Part shown: positions 43,440 through 54,906 of the stretch, piece by piece
How the letters are laid out: each line of letters begins with the position of its first letter
Numbering within the stretch: the stretch's first letter is position 1
Assembly: GCA_033763135.1 (NCBI GenBank)
Contig: JANRKY010000219.1
Location: 13,993-77,992, forward strand
DNA: 64,000 nt
DNA from: DALYLB01 sp033763135
GTDB taxonomy: Bacteria > Acidobacteriota > Blastocatellia > RBC074
Reading direction: 5' to 3'
Notes under the pieces: model-generated
Databases searched by the model: none
What the model was told of the DNA's origin: nothing
Seen by the model: the letters and a program-made list of their open reading frames with translations, nothing else
Program-made: the position numbers and the translations under genes

Positions 43440-44576
43440 TTAAGGCCTCACCAGAAGGACAGTCGATCCCGTTCCCTCTCGCGTGATCTCGAATTTTTGC
43501 GCGTACTTCCCCATCTGAATGGAATGCGTCACCTTCTTGACGTAATACAACCCGTCGTAACTGAATCCCACGCCTCGCAACCCCACCAGGCCACGCGCCT
43601 GCAACACGCTGCCGTAACTCGCCGCGTTCAGTTCGCCCGTGACCTTGACCACATCCATTGAGGCATCCGCCTGCGCCTGCGCGCGGGCCTGCGCCTCGCT
43701 CGACTCCTGGCCGGACTCCGACTGTGGCAATTCACGCCGCAACACCGCGGGGTTCGTCAGCGGTGAATTGATCGCCAGCGGAATCCGGGTGAAGGAAAAA
43801 CTCCGAACCGGCTGCTCCTGGTTGGTCGTCCGATCCTGGACCCGCCCCTCCACGGTCGCCGCCTGTGTCGCATCATGTTCGAAACTGATGGACTGCACGT
43901 TCGTCGCCGGCCCCATGTCGACCGTCAACGCCGGCTGCGGAATCCCTCCGCGAACCGGCGGCCCCCAATACGCGGTATTCGCCCCCACCACCGGCCCGGG
44001 AACGACATAAAAAACATATCCGTGCCGCGCCGCCATTTCCTGCAGATACCGCAGGTCCGTGGCGCGCTGCTGCGGAACCTGATCCAGCGGCGTTCGGATC
44101 TGAAGCGTGACCGGAGGAATCACCTTGGGAATCAGGCCGTACTGCGCGTACTGCCCGATGATCTTCATCGCAATGACGTTGTCGGGCTGCGCCGGATGCG
44201 TCTCCGCCTTCTCTTCGAGATCCATCTTCACGCTCACGTCCTCGCCGGTCAGCGTCAGCGTCGCCGGCTCATTTCCCGCCGCCGGCTTCAACTGCTGATT
44301 CGTGATGATTCCATCCATCAGCACTGCGGGCATCGCGCTGAACGTCGTCACCAGAATCACGCGATTCCCCGTTCGAAACTGCGGATTGAGAAACATCGGA
44401 AAATCCAGGAACGCGCGAGCGCTCCGCGGCGCCTTGAAGACGATCTGAAATCCAGAGCGCTCCGAATCGCTGTGCACGACTTCGATGCTTTCCAGCCATT
44501 CCAGCATCGGCGGCGGGACTGGCATCGGAACCGTCGGCCCGATCAGTACTGTGACGTGCAATCCGAGAAGACTCAT
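43440..44576 (-). CDS. gpD/gp27-like baseplate hub protein
   Basis: A 378-residue protein of the late control D/hub family. The N-terminal beta domain (EWLESIEVVHSDSERSGFQI, about 27-46) is followed by NRVILVTTFSAMPAVLMDGI. The core RATDLRYLQEMAARHGYVFY (about 180-199) is the usual hub signature. The C-terminus GVGFSYDGLYYVKKVTHSIQ also fits. It forms the trimeric hub joining tube and spike. Confidence 0.9.
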   Translation of the reverse strand: MSLLGLHVTVLIGPTVPMPVPPPMLEWLESIEVVHSDSERSGFQIVFKAPRSARAFLDFPMFLNPQFRTGNRVILVTTFSAMPAVLMDGIITNQQLKPAAGNEPATLTLTGEDVSVKMDLEEKAETHPAQPDNVIAMKIIGQYAQYGLIPKVIPPVTLQIRTPLDQVPQQRATDLRYLQEMAARHGYVFYVVPGPVVGANTAYWGPPVRGGIPQPALTVDMGPATNVQSISFEHDATQAATVEGRVQDRTTNQEQPVRSFSFTRIPLAINSPLTNPAVLRRELPQSESGQESSEAQARAQAQADASMDVVKVTGELNAASYGSVLQARGLVGLRGVGFSYDGLYYVKKVTHSIQMGKYAQKFEITREGTGSTVLLVRP

Positions 44577-44596
44577 GACATCCCATTCTCAATCGG

Positions 44597-44887
44597 TTAC
44601 GGCTGCGGCACGGGAACCCGTAATTTTCTGCCCAGCGGATCCAGCAAATCGAAGGGATTCATCCCGTTGCTCGCATCGCAGACCCGCCAGAACTGCAGCG
44701 GATCGCCGATCGTGCGGTTCGCGATCAGATCCAGCCGGTCTCCCTGCGTCACGGTCGCTTCCACCAGAAGCTGGAGCGAATGCGGATCGGGAAGAAACCG
44801 CCGGCGTTTATGGATGATCTCGCGCCCATCGGCATCCGTGTACCGCGCGTCCTCGATTGCGTAATATCGACTGGTGAAATCGAACAC
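44597..44887 (-). CDS. LysM-type / tail X-like baseplate adaptor
   Basis: A 96-residue protein, MFDFTSRYYAIEDARYTDAD onward, with a C-terminal LysM-like segment (VTQGDRLDLIANRTIGDPLQFW, about 46-67, and NPFDLLDP). Similar small proteins sit between tube initiator and hub in eCIS and phage. It is a structural adaptor rather than a peptidoglycan enzyme. Confidence 0.8.
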   Translation of the reverse strand: MFDFTSRYYAIEDARYTDADGREIIHKRRRFLPDPHSLQLLVEATVTQGDRLDLIANRTIGDPLQFWRVCDASNGMNPFDLLDPLGRKLRVPVPQP

Positions 44888-44899
44888 ATCGCCTCCTGT

Positions 44900-45553
44900 T
44901 TAAAGCAGCCCCATCCCGGCCGGCAACACGCCATTCAAACCGCCGCTTGCGCCCTCGGCGCCGAGTCTCTCCTTGTCCCGCTGATGCTTCATAAAGATCG
45001 ACCACGCGGGATGCGTGAAACTGACGTCCGAGTAACTCAGCACCCGCAATCCCAGCGAGATCTTGGCGCGCAGCGGATTCAAATCCGGCCGGAACTCATC
45101 CTCGGTGACGCTGAATTCCGTCACCCGCACGGGCAGAATCCGATGCCCTCCCCAGACAAACAGCGTCAACGGCGCCGACGGCGGAATGATCTCGATTGTC
45201 CCCGCCGCCATCAGCCCATTGTTCAGGGCAACCAGATCGCTCTTTGGATAGATCAGCAACTCCAGGGCCGCCAGCGACTTCAACACCCCGGTCTCCTCGC
45301 CGATCACATCTCCACTCACCGCGTGATCCGCCGCGTCCAGTTCGATCTCCAGCTTGATCGTCTCCGTCGGCGCCCCCTTCAACCGCGGCGGATCCCCCGT
45401 CTTCCCCTCGTTCTCCTGAAACTGCGCCTCCAGCGACCGCGTCAGCGTCGCCGGGTTGTACTGAAACGCGATCACCCGCGGAAGCGGATTGAGCGGATCG
45501 ATCGTGATGAGGGCGCCTTTGAGTAGTTTTGTTGCTGTAGATAGGGTAGCCAT
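44900..45553 (-). CDS. Tube-initiator-like protein (Afp7/CIS tube domain)
   Basis: A 217-residue protein. The N-terminus (PRVIAFQYNPATLTRSLEAQ, about 25-44) and LELEIDAADHA-like segment match the CIS tube protein domain that begins the inner tube on the hub. The usual C-terminal LysM is absent; the LysM-like function may be supplied by the next gene. A 17-base gap separates it from the DUF4157 gene. Confidence 0.85.
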   Translation of the reverse strand: MATLSTATKLLKGALITIDPLNPLPRVIAFQYNPATLTRSLEAQFQENEGKTGDPPRLKGAPTETIKLEIELDAADHAVSGDVIGEETGVLKSLAALELLIYPKSDLVALNNGLMAAGTIEIIPPSAPLTLFVWGGHRILPVRVTEFSVTEDEFRPDLNPLRAKISLGLRVLSYSDVSFTHPAWSIFMKHQRDKERLGAEGASGGLNGVLPAGMGLL

Positions 45554-45570
45554 GCCTTATCCTTCACCTT

Positions 45571-48500
45571 TCAGGAGTATTTCGACTTCAATCGCTCCAT
45601 GTCTTGCATAACTCTCTCTTTCGGCTTTTCACCTGCCAACGCGTGCAAAGGTCGTGGCTCCGTCCTTGAATTAAAATACTCCTGGAACAACGTCGAATCG
45701 ATATTTCCGTCCCAAAGCGTGCTCGCAGCGTAATTCTCCACGGAGGAAATGAGATCGGACGGATTGCTGACATTCTTGAATAAGCCCCGAAGGCCATCGT
45801 GCCAGCTCTGCTGCCCTTTGATTTGCTGTGTAACATCATCCGCGTGTTGCCCATCGCGTACCTTTGCGTAGACGGCCCCAATATGACCTTGCAAGACTTT
45901 GTATGTGCGCCCGCTGGTATCTCCCCTGCCCAGTCCATTCACGGTTTGCGCGTATCTCTCTGGAGAAAAAATGATTGCACGGGTTGGAGATCGAAATTCG
46001 TGAAATAGCCGAACCCATACAGGTCCAGTCGCCATCCGCTCTGCTGAATCTAACTGGGATGCCGTCTCAACAACCTCCAGCATGTAGTTGGTGGGAATCC
46101 ACTCATGCATGCCTCCGGGAGCCTCTCCGTTGCCGAATTCATGTTGCCCGCTCAACTCTCTGGAGATTCCTGCGGCACGAAACTTCTCCTTGAGAAAATC
46201 CTTATTCGTGGGCGTTGCCCAAAGTAGCCGTAACACCGACATATTCACCTGTTCAACAGTCTCCCCGCTTGCCATGGCCAACAAAAATCCAACGATCGTT
46301 TTCTTCGTCACGGCGTTCTTCAGATTTTCATCTATGTCGGAAGAGAGGCTCGCGTTAACAGCCTGTTTCAATTTTTCCTTGATATCTAGATTCTTGTTTA
46401 ATGCTCTATGCTTCAGAGCCTCCAAGGCTTCGCTGAAAGGTGAGCCCGTCCCGCGATGTATTTTCGAGACGATCTGCCTGCCGATGAATTGATCAACATC
46501 CTGGGCGGGCCGAGTCGCTAAGGGTAATTCCTCAAGGATTTTTTCAATTTCACGACGCATGGCCCGGCCAAAGAAATACCCCTTATCCAATGGAGCGTCG
46601 AGAAATTGCTGGATATACGGCTTGACGTGTTCTTCAAATTTCGGTGAAGGGGGCAGCGTAACTTGGCGGAGCTTGTTATAAATATCTTTTTGCGCTTCCG
46701 GATCGGCCTCATTCAAGCCGGGAATCGCCCCTGCAGCTTCAAGCGCGGCGGAAGCGGCCGGAAGATCAAAAATATCAAACAACTCCTGAAGAATGTCGAC
46801 AAGTTGGCGTTCTTTCCCTTCGACCTGAGCTTTTTGTTCCGGACGTATTGCCCCACTAACACTGGCATTTTCAGCAGCAATCTCGGCTGCAGAGTTCTGG
46901 CCTCTGAGCTCATTAAGAAGCCGCTCGGCATTCACTCGCTTGCTTTCATCAATCGACTCTAATCTGCGGTGTAAATTGTTATAAAGGCCGTTAATGGAAA
47001 GAGGATTACTTGCGACCATGATCGTCGCATCAGCCCCCTGCATCGAGATGAAAAGATTATGATCGTGCCCTCCGGCATGAAAAGGGATGGGCTCCCATTG
47101 TGAGTGCGTCGAACCAGCCTGAGAGCCTTGTTGGTCTTGGCTGCCGCCACCGCGAAACATCCGCACGACGCGTTCAATCAGTTTATCAATGGCGCTCCAG
47201 ACAGCGTTCTGCACGGACTGCAGAATCCCGCGCACGCGTTCGCCGACGTCACCCAATCCCAGAATCCGCGCCAGGAGATCGATGGCCAGGGGCAATAATC
47301 CCGCGAGAACGCCCTCGACCTTTGTGGCCGCGGGCTCGATAACGCCGCGGGCGATGTCGCTGACGGCGTTGACGACGGATTGGACGACGGCGAAGATCCG
47401 CGCGAGTTGATCGCGCAGGAAGGTATAGAGATTATAGAGCGTGAGAACGAGGTTCAGGATCGCGCCGACCGGATTGAACATCGTGGCGAGGCGGGTGATG
47501 GCGGCCATAATGATGCGCTCGACCAGAAAGGTCTTGATCTGATCGAGAACCATGTCGCGGAGGCTGGCGAGGTCTTCCTGAATGCGTTCCCAGAGGGCGC
47601 TCCAGCCGCCCTGGATCAGGGTTTGAACATAGCCCGCGACGAATTCGAGAACCTGTACGCCGCGTTCGCCGATCAGACGCGCGAGACGGTGGCGGATATT
47701 GTCCCAAGTGAGGCCGAGGATCTGCTGGACGATGCTGAGCACGCCCATCAGATCGAACCGTTCGGGCAAGGTGATGCCCGCGCCGCCGAGCTGCCCGGTC
47801 AGCCAGCCGATGATGCCGGTCTGCAAGTGCTGAAGGAAGTTCTGGCCGAACTTCTGAAACCCGCCGGAGACGGCGTCGAGCACATGCCCGAGAAAGGCGC
47901 CGGGATCGTCAATGATCGTTTGCAGCGAATCCTGCGCTCGGCCGATGAGTTCGTACAGCGCCGCGGGGTCCAGTCCCAGCGCTCGCATGATGGCTTCGAA
48001 GAGCTGCCGGGCGAGCGCGCCCCAATCGCCCGTAACGGCGGCCTGCAGAACGGCGAGCGCCGCGTTCACGGCGCTCTGATAAAGATTGATGAGGCCATTG
48101 ATGCCGGCGCGGAGTCCCTCGACAAGAGCCGTGACGCCGCGGCGCAAACTGTCGGCAATTCCCTCGACTGCCCGCTGAGCCAGGGTCACGGCCCGGTCGA
48201 TGAATCGGGTCAGCGCGGCGGCGAGACGCGGGAAGATGGTCCCAAGCAGGCCCTGGACCAGGCCCTTGAGAAACTCGCCGAAGAGGCCGATGGCGCGGGT
48301 GATGAACTGGGTGGCGGCGTTGATCAGGCCGATGGCGAAGTTCTTGGCCACGTCCAGCACGGCGTTCACGGCGCGGCGGACGGCGTCGAAAATCGCGCCG
48401 ATTGCGCTCACCAGGGCATTGAAGGCATCCCGGATGAAATTGACGGCGCGGTCCCACCAGCTTTGATTCTCGGATTCGCGCTGCGCCGTGGCACGGCGAT

Positions 48501-50541
48501 CTTCGGCCTGTTTCTCGCCATCACGAACTTCGCGTTGGGCATCGGTCTCGGCCTGCTGATATCGGGTATCGATACGCTGGCGATCGTCGGCGACGCGCGT
48601 ATCAATGCTCTGCCGGTCATGATCGCGCCGGGTGTCGGCCTGGGTTTCGACCTGACGAACCTGTTGCTGCTGCTGATCGAGCGTGCTCTGGCGTTCGGTC
48701 TGAATCTGGGTGCGCGCCTGAGTCACCTGGTCGCGTTGATCCTGATCGGCCTGCCGGATCAGATCATTGTTCTCCTGCTGCGCGCGATCAACCTCGGCCT
48801 GATGCTGCTCGTCGCGCTGAGTGGTGGCTTCCTGCATCTGCGTTTGCGCCTCACCGACATTGGCGCGCATCTGTTCGCCGGCGCTTTCATCGAAAGCGGC
48901 ATGAACTTCGGGGGGTAGATTCGCCGAGAGAAATTGCTGCGCGCCATCGGGCGTTTGAACGGGCTCCACAGTGGGAGGCGTGAGCGCTTCGATGCGATGC
49001 GACTCGTCGAGCGAGACGGGCTGTACGCGCTCGGGGCCGGGCCCATGGAGCACCGCCTGCTGCGCCCCGGTCAGTGCCTGATTCGATTGTGCGCGGCCCT
49101 CCTGCGTCTGATTTTGCAGACGCTGCGGATCGGCCTCGCCTTCGAGCGGAACGGCAGGGCGAGGCCCCGGGGAAGTGGCGATTCCGGGATCGCTCGTCCG
49201 CACGCTGTGCAACGCGGCATTGACCTCTTCGGCGTTACCCTGCTCGGCAGCGCCTGGCGTGATTAAACGGTTTACGACGCCGTCATTGGCGGTGAATCGC
49301 GCGGCCGGTTGCGTCGGCGGCAATTCTATGATGGGCGCGGGCGCGGGACGCACCGGCTCGATCTCCACGGCGGGCGCGGGAGGAGCTTCGACCTGCACGA
49401 GGCCGGCCTGCGGTTCCGCCTCGTTTGAGAGCTCCGCGCGGACTTCAGGTGTGTTCTCCTGCAGGGTTTGCGTTTCCTGTCCGACGGCTTCATTCATCCG
49501 GGACCCGATTTGACCGATTGCCTGAGCCTTGAGCGAGGGCGGCGCCTCGGCAAACGCATTCATGACGTCGGCCGTGGTTCCGGCGGCTTCCAGCGCGGCG
49601 CGCGAATCGGCCAACTGTTGATCATGCGCTGCGAGTTGCGCCGGCGACACCCCGGATTCAGGCTGCGCGGGCGATTCGAGCTGAGCCTGGGCCTCTGGTG
49701 TTTGCTCTCCGCCTCCGGCAAGAGCCGACTCGCCATGCTGAGATCGCTCGGCAGACTGGGGCTCGGAAGTCGGGGTCTGCGGCTCGGCAGCTCGCGTGGG
49801 CTCTTGGGCTGGCGCCGCTTGTCCCGGATGCGCATTTTCGCTTGTGGGCGTGGCAGGTTGCCCGGGCGCGTTGGTCGAGCGCAGGGCCAGCGCGTTTTGC
49901 GCAACGGAAGTCTGCACGGCAAGAGGTTGAACATTGTCGACCGTCCCATTGAGCCGAGCCCGCCGTTCGACCTGCTGCGCCAACAGCTCCGCTTCGTTTT
50001 CCGAAGCGGGCTCCGCCATTGTGAAGCCCGCCGCCTCGGCTCCGATCTCAGGCGCCTGCTGCAGCACATGTGCAACTTCGTGCGCGAGCGTCTGCACGGA
50101 TGGCGGCTCATCGCCAAGCAGGATGTGTCCCTGATAGACCGCGGCTTCAGCATCGAAATGATCGAGCACGGCCTGTGTCGCGAGATTGCGATGAACGGCG
50201 AGGTCGGCCAGAGAGAGGCCAAAGCCTCGCTCCAATTCCTGTCGATGGGGCAAATCGCTCTGCCCGCTCTTTATCGCGCGCTCCAGAAGCTCGACCTCGG
50301 ATGTGGAAGCCGCACTCAACGGAATCGAGTGCAGACTGAAACTGAAATTGCAGGAAGCGCCGCCGGCAGGCATGCGGCTTTCCGAGCGCGAGTCGCGGCA
50401 GCCGGAGACGTAAAGATCCCTCTGCCCCGCTTTCGCGGCCGCATCGAGCCGCGCACGATCAGGGGCGAGGCGAGCGCCGTTGCCTCCGCCCGCCGCCGGC
50501 GCACTCGATCGCTCTGCTTTGATCCTGCTGCGTATCTTCAT
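45571..50541 (-). CDS. Giant DUF4157 protein, probable injected effector/toxin
   Basis: A 1656-residue protein. The DUF4157 domain is at about residues 75-170, with metalloprotease-like HEVAHVLQQ (about 154-162). A Pro/Ala/Gln-rich disordered part (about 200-620) and a Gln/Arg/Asp-rich coiled coil (about 640-750) follow. Next is a long stretch of hydrophobic helices (about 770-1120, e.g. NFAIGLINAATQFITRAIGL). The C-terminal ~520 residues hold a HNLFISMQGADATIMVAS block and GGMHEWIPTN about 175 residues from the end. GC falls from 46/60 at 48001-48060 to 29/60 at 46201-46260 and 26/60 at 46381-46440, so the C-terminal module looks acquired. DUF4157 proteins are known eCIS cargo. The toxin activity is not recognised. 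The start at MKIRSRIKAE is 31 bases after the preceding gene. Confidence 0.85.
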   Translation of the reverse strand: MKIRSRIKAERSSAPAAGGGNGARLAPDRARLDAAAKAGQRDLYVSGCRDSRSESRMPAGGASCNFSFSLHSIPLSAASTSEVELLERAIKSGQSDLPHRQELERGFGLSLADLAVHRNLATQAVLDHFDAEAAVYQGHILLGDEPPSVQTLAHEVAHVLQQAPEIGAEAAGFTMAEPASENEAELLAQQVERRARLNGTVDNVQPLAVQTSVAQNALALRSTNAPGQPATPTSENAHPGQAAPAQEPTRAAEPQTPTSEPQSAERSQHGESALAGGGEQTPEAQAQLESPAQPESGVSPAQLAAHDQQLADSRAALEAAGTTADVMNAFAEAPPSLKAQAIGQIGSRMNEAVGQETQTLQENTPEVRAELSNEAEPQAGLVQVEAPPAPAVEIEPVRPAPAPIIELPPTQPAARFTANDGVVNRLITPGAAEQGNAEEVNAALHSVRTSDPGIATSPGPRPAVPLEGEADPQRLQNQTQEGRAQSNQALTGAQQAVLHGPGPERVQPVSLDESHRIEALTPPTVEPVQTPDGAQQFLSANLPPEVHAAFDESAGEQMRANVGEAQTQMQEATTQRDEQHQAEVDRAQQENNDLIRQADQDQRDQVTQARTQIQTERQSTLDQQQQQVRQVETQADTRRDHDRQSIDTRVADDRQRIDTRYQQAETDAQREVRDGEKQAEDRRATAQRESENQSWWDRAVNFIRDAFNALVSAIGAIFDAVRRAVNAVLDVAKNFAIGLINAATQFITRAIGLFGEFLKGLVQGLLGTIFPRLAAALTRFIDRAVTLAQRAVEGIADSLRRGVTALVEGLRAGINGLINLYQSAVNAALAVLQAAVTGDWGALARQLFEAIMRALGLDPAALYELIGRAQDSLQTIIDDPGAFLGHVLDAVSGGFQKFGQNFLQHLQTGIIGWLTGQLGGAGITLPERFDLMGVLSIVQQILGLTWDNIRHRLARLIGERGVQVLEFVAGYVQTLIQGGWSALWERIQEDLASLRDMVLDQIKTFLVERIIMAAITRLATMFNPVGAILNLVLTLYNLYTFLRDQLARIFAVVQSVVNAVSDIARGVIEPAATKVEGVLAGLLPLAIDLLARILGLGDVGERVRGILQSVQNAVWSAIDKLIERVVRMFRGGGSQDQQGSQAGSTHSQWEPIPFHAGGHDHNLFISMQGADATIMVASNPLSINGLYNNLHRRLESIDESKRVNAERLLNELRGQNSAAEIAAENASVSGAIRPEQKAQVEGKERQLVDILQELFDIFDLPAASAALEAAGAIPGLNEADPEAQKDIYNKLRQVTLPPSPKFEEHVKPYIQQFLDAPLDKGYFFGRAMRREIEKILEELPLATRPAQDVDQFIGRQIVSKIHRGTGSPFSEALEALKHRALNKNLDIKEKLKQAVNASLSSDIDENLKNAVTKKTIVGFLLAMASGETVEQVNMSVLRLLWATPTNKDFLKEKFRAAGISRELSGQHEFGNGEAPGGMHEWIPTNYMLEVVETASQLDSAERMATGPVWVRLFHEFRSPTRAIIFSPERYAQTVNGLGRGDTSGRTYKVLQGHIGAVYAKVRDGQHADDVTQQIKGQQSWHDGLRGLFKNVSNPSDLISSVENYAASTLWDGNIDSTLFQEYFNSRTEPRPLHALAGEKPKERVMQDMERLKSKYS

Positions 50542-50572
50542 AGCCTCAAACCGATCGCGGCGAAAAAACGAG

Positions 50573-50819
50573 TTACTCCCTTTCAGCAAGCTTCCAATAG
50601 ATCGCCTGAGCCGCCTGCGCCCCCAGCGCTTCCGGCGCGGCATTGCCAGCGGCCGTCAGGGACTCAATCTGAAGGCCGCCGCTTCCCCGGCCGCCGCGCA
50701 GCGGCGCCGGCATGCCGGCGTCGTTGAACAGTCTGGTTAGTTCAGCCTGCAACCCCAGACCGAAGCGATCGACATCGACAGCGGGAAACCCTGTGAACGT
50801 AATGCCCTCGATCTGCAAT

Positions 50820-50848
<29 letters not shown>
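50573..50848 (-). CDS. Small conserved injection-system protein
   Basis: A 91-residue protein, MTGSTETQIELQIEGITFTG onward, with the pattern IxLxIExIxFxGF and a helix (FGLGLQAELTRLFNDAG, about 28-44), ending AAQAIYWKLAERE. Small proteins with this layout regularly sit between the AAA ATPase and DUF4157 genes in eCIS loci, perhaps as adaptor or chaperone. Function unknown. The ATG lies 29 bases inside the end of the ATPase gene. Confidence 0.75.
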
Positions 50849-52783
<1,935 letters not shown>

Positions 52784-52787
<4 letters not shown>

Positions 52788-54112
52788 GACAACGTCACCT
52801 TTGGAGCGCCAGCCGTAAAGTCGAGCGGAGATTCCGCGCCGTCCACGCGTACACGAACCAGATATGCGCTGTCTTTCACTTCGGGAATATTGAAGACGAA
52901 CGTGGAGACCGGCGGACTGTTCGCGGCGCGAGCTTCTGCCTCGAAGGTATGAGCTTCCGCTGTTGGAGCGGCTTCATTCAGGAGCAATTCCACCCGCTGC
53001 GAGGCCTCAACCGGCGGGTCGATCTCGACGCTGAGCCTTCGATTTCGAGGAGGCGTGGGGGGGATCACCTTAATGAGAAAATCTCCGACATTGGGAGTCC
53101 CTTCGCCCTCGCGTTTGATTCGCGGTTGCAGGACAAATGCCGCCACGTTCGATTCCAGAACGGGGCGCTTCTCCGCCGGCTGGCTCATCTCCAGCAAATG
53201 CCGAATCTGGACTCCCTGCACGCCCGCGCGCGCATCCGCAGGCAATGCAAAAACGATCCGATCATCGGAAATCTCCGAAATTGGGCTCTGAACCGGCTTG
53301 CCGGACAATCGTACCTCCAGCTCATCGCTACGAAGCGCCTGTCCGCGCAGAACCACCTTTGCATTCGTCGTGATCGGGGTCATTCTTGCGCCATCGGCAA
53401 GCACGTCGGTGATGAAAGGCTGTTTGAACGGCAGCGCATAGATGTTGTAGCTCTGGACCGGCAGCGTGGGACGCGTCTTCCGTTCCCTTCGTATCAAGGC
53501 AACCGATGCCGTGTAAGCTGCCATCGGCCGATACTGCGTCTGGAGCGTCATCCAGACATTGGAGGACTCCTCGAGCGAGAGCTGGTAGGGGGTAATCTTG
53601 ATCTGCTCGATCTGTTCCGCCAATCCGGAGCCGGCGATCGCCGACAGGATGTTCTCATCGACATCCGTATTCTGAATGGGATTGGTCACTGGCGGAATAT
53701 TGGGAGGATTGCCGGGCGTGCTTGGCGTCAGCGCATCGCGAATCTCCCCTCTCGTCAGCACGGGATGCTCGTGAAAGATCTGCATCGCATATCCCAGCAT
53801 GACCTCGCTCTGAAAATCCTTCGCGCCATGCGCGGTGATCAGGTAATGTAGATCGATCGCCAGATAGGGATTGGTCACCAGCTCGCCCTTTTGATTCCGC
53901 GAGGGCAACTCGTTCTGCGCCCATCCCTGATTTTGGGTCGCGCGATAGAAGAAGAGATTCAGGCGCGGGGCGTCGTCGGCCACTTTGCCGGGCGCGATCG
54001 CGGTCACTTTTAAATCACTGATGACCGTTTCAACGCCATAGCTGCTCAAAGAGTTATGCAGCAACCATTTCATCGTGGCGCTGACGGCGGCAATGGCCAG
54101 CGTTTCGCTCAT
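52784..54112 (-). CDS. Pvc16/DUF4255 tail-terminator-like protein
   Basis: A 442-residue protein. The N-terminal DUF4255 domain (SETLAIAAVSATMKWLLHNS; APRLNLFFYRATQNQGWAQN; LVTNPYLAIDLHYLITAHGA) is at about residues 2-190. It is followed by two Ig-like domains (PITTNAKVVLRGQAL and PPTPPRNRRLSVEID). It caps the distal end of tube and sheath. Overlaps of four bases at both ends place it firmly in the operon. Confidence 0.9.
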
Positions 54113-54906
54113 TTCCGGCCTCCATTTCGCTGGCGCAGATACTCGCTAAGCGGCCGGGCCGGCGCGGCCGCCGGCCTTGTCGACGGCCGCGTCGATGGAG
54201 CGGGCTGCGGGACGGCAATCTCGATCCGGCCGATATTCACCCGGACAATGGTCGACGAAGCGACGTTCGCTGCCGGGGGCGGAGCCGAAAGTGCGGGCCT
54301 CGGCTGAACCACTCCTGAAAAGGCCATCTCTCGCTCCCATTCAGCAGAGTCGCTTAACGCCTCTTCCACCTCCGGTTGCGCCTGTCGTTTTGCCGCCGGC
54401 CGAGAATCCCCCAACATACGCTCGCCACTGGAAGTCTTCCCGCCCCTTCCATAGGTCGTCACGAAAGAACGCGACTTCGGTTGAACCTTCCCCCGCAGAT
54501 TCTCGCCTGACAAGGCGTTTGTAACCTGTTCCTCTTGTCCAGGCGGCCGTGATGTAATGAGTTGATCCGTGTCGACATCACCCCGCATCCTGGGCGCTAT
54601 GAACGAAGGAAGGGGCTGCTGGGAGACTGAAGCGGAAAACCGAATCGCCGGTGATTCAGACGCGACATCATCGCTTTCTTCTCCCTCCCGGATCGCTCGC
54701 GGCGCCGGAAGTTTCTCAGCTTCCTTTCCCCAATGTTGCCGGGACCTGACCAGACTCTCTTCTTCCAGCTCAAATGGGGGCGCCTCGTGCCGGAGATGAT
54801 CCATTTCGCGTTCGGGCGCCGGCACGGGCTCAATCATCGCCGTCGCCGCACGAAAAATCGGCGACGGCAGGTTTCTCTCCAGAATTTGATCGATGAAATC
54901 TCTCAT
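54109..54906 (-). CDS. Disordered proline-rich injection-system protein
   Basis: A 265-residue protein. Residues 1-190 are low-complexity, rich in Pro, Glu, Arg and Ser. The C-terminus has STIVRVNIGRIEIAVPQPAP followed by PLSEYLRQRNGGRK. This short beta-strand motif plus basic tail recurs at this position in eCIS loci and may bind a neighbouring subunit while the rest stays flexible. No enzymatic motif. It overlaps neighbours by one and four bases. Confidence 0.7.
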   Translation of the reverse strand: MRDFIDQILERNLPSPIFRAATAMIEPVPAPEREMDHLRHEAPPFELEEESLVRSRQHWGKEAEKLPAPRAIREGEESDDVASESPAIRFSASVSQQPLPSFIAPRMRGDVDTDQLITSRPPGQEEQVTNALSGENLRGKVQPKSRSFVTTYGRGGKTSSGERMLGDSRPAAKRQAQPEVEEALSDSAEWEREMAFSGVVQPRPALSAPPPAANVASSTIVRVNIGRIEIAVPQPAPSTRPSTRPAAAPARPLSEYLRQRNGGRK

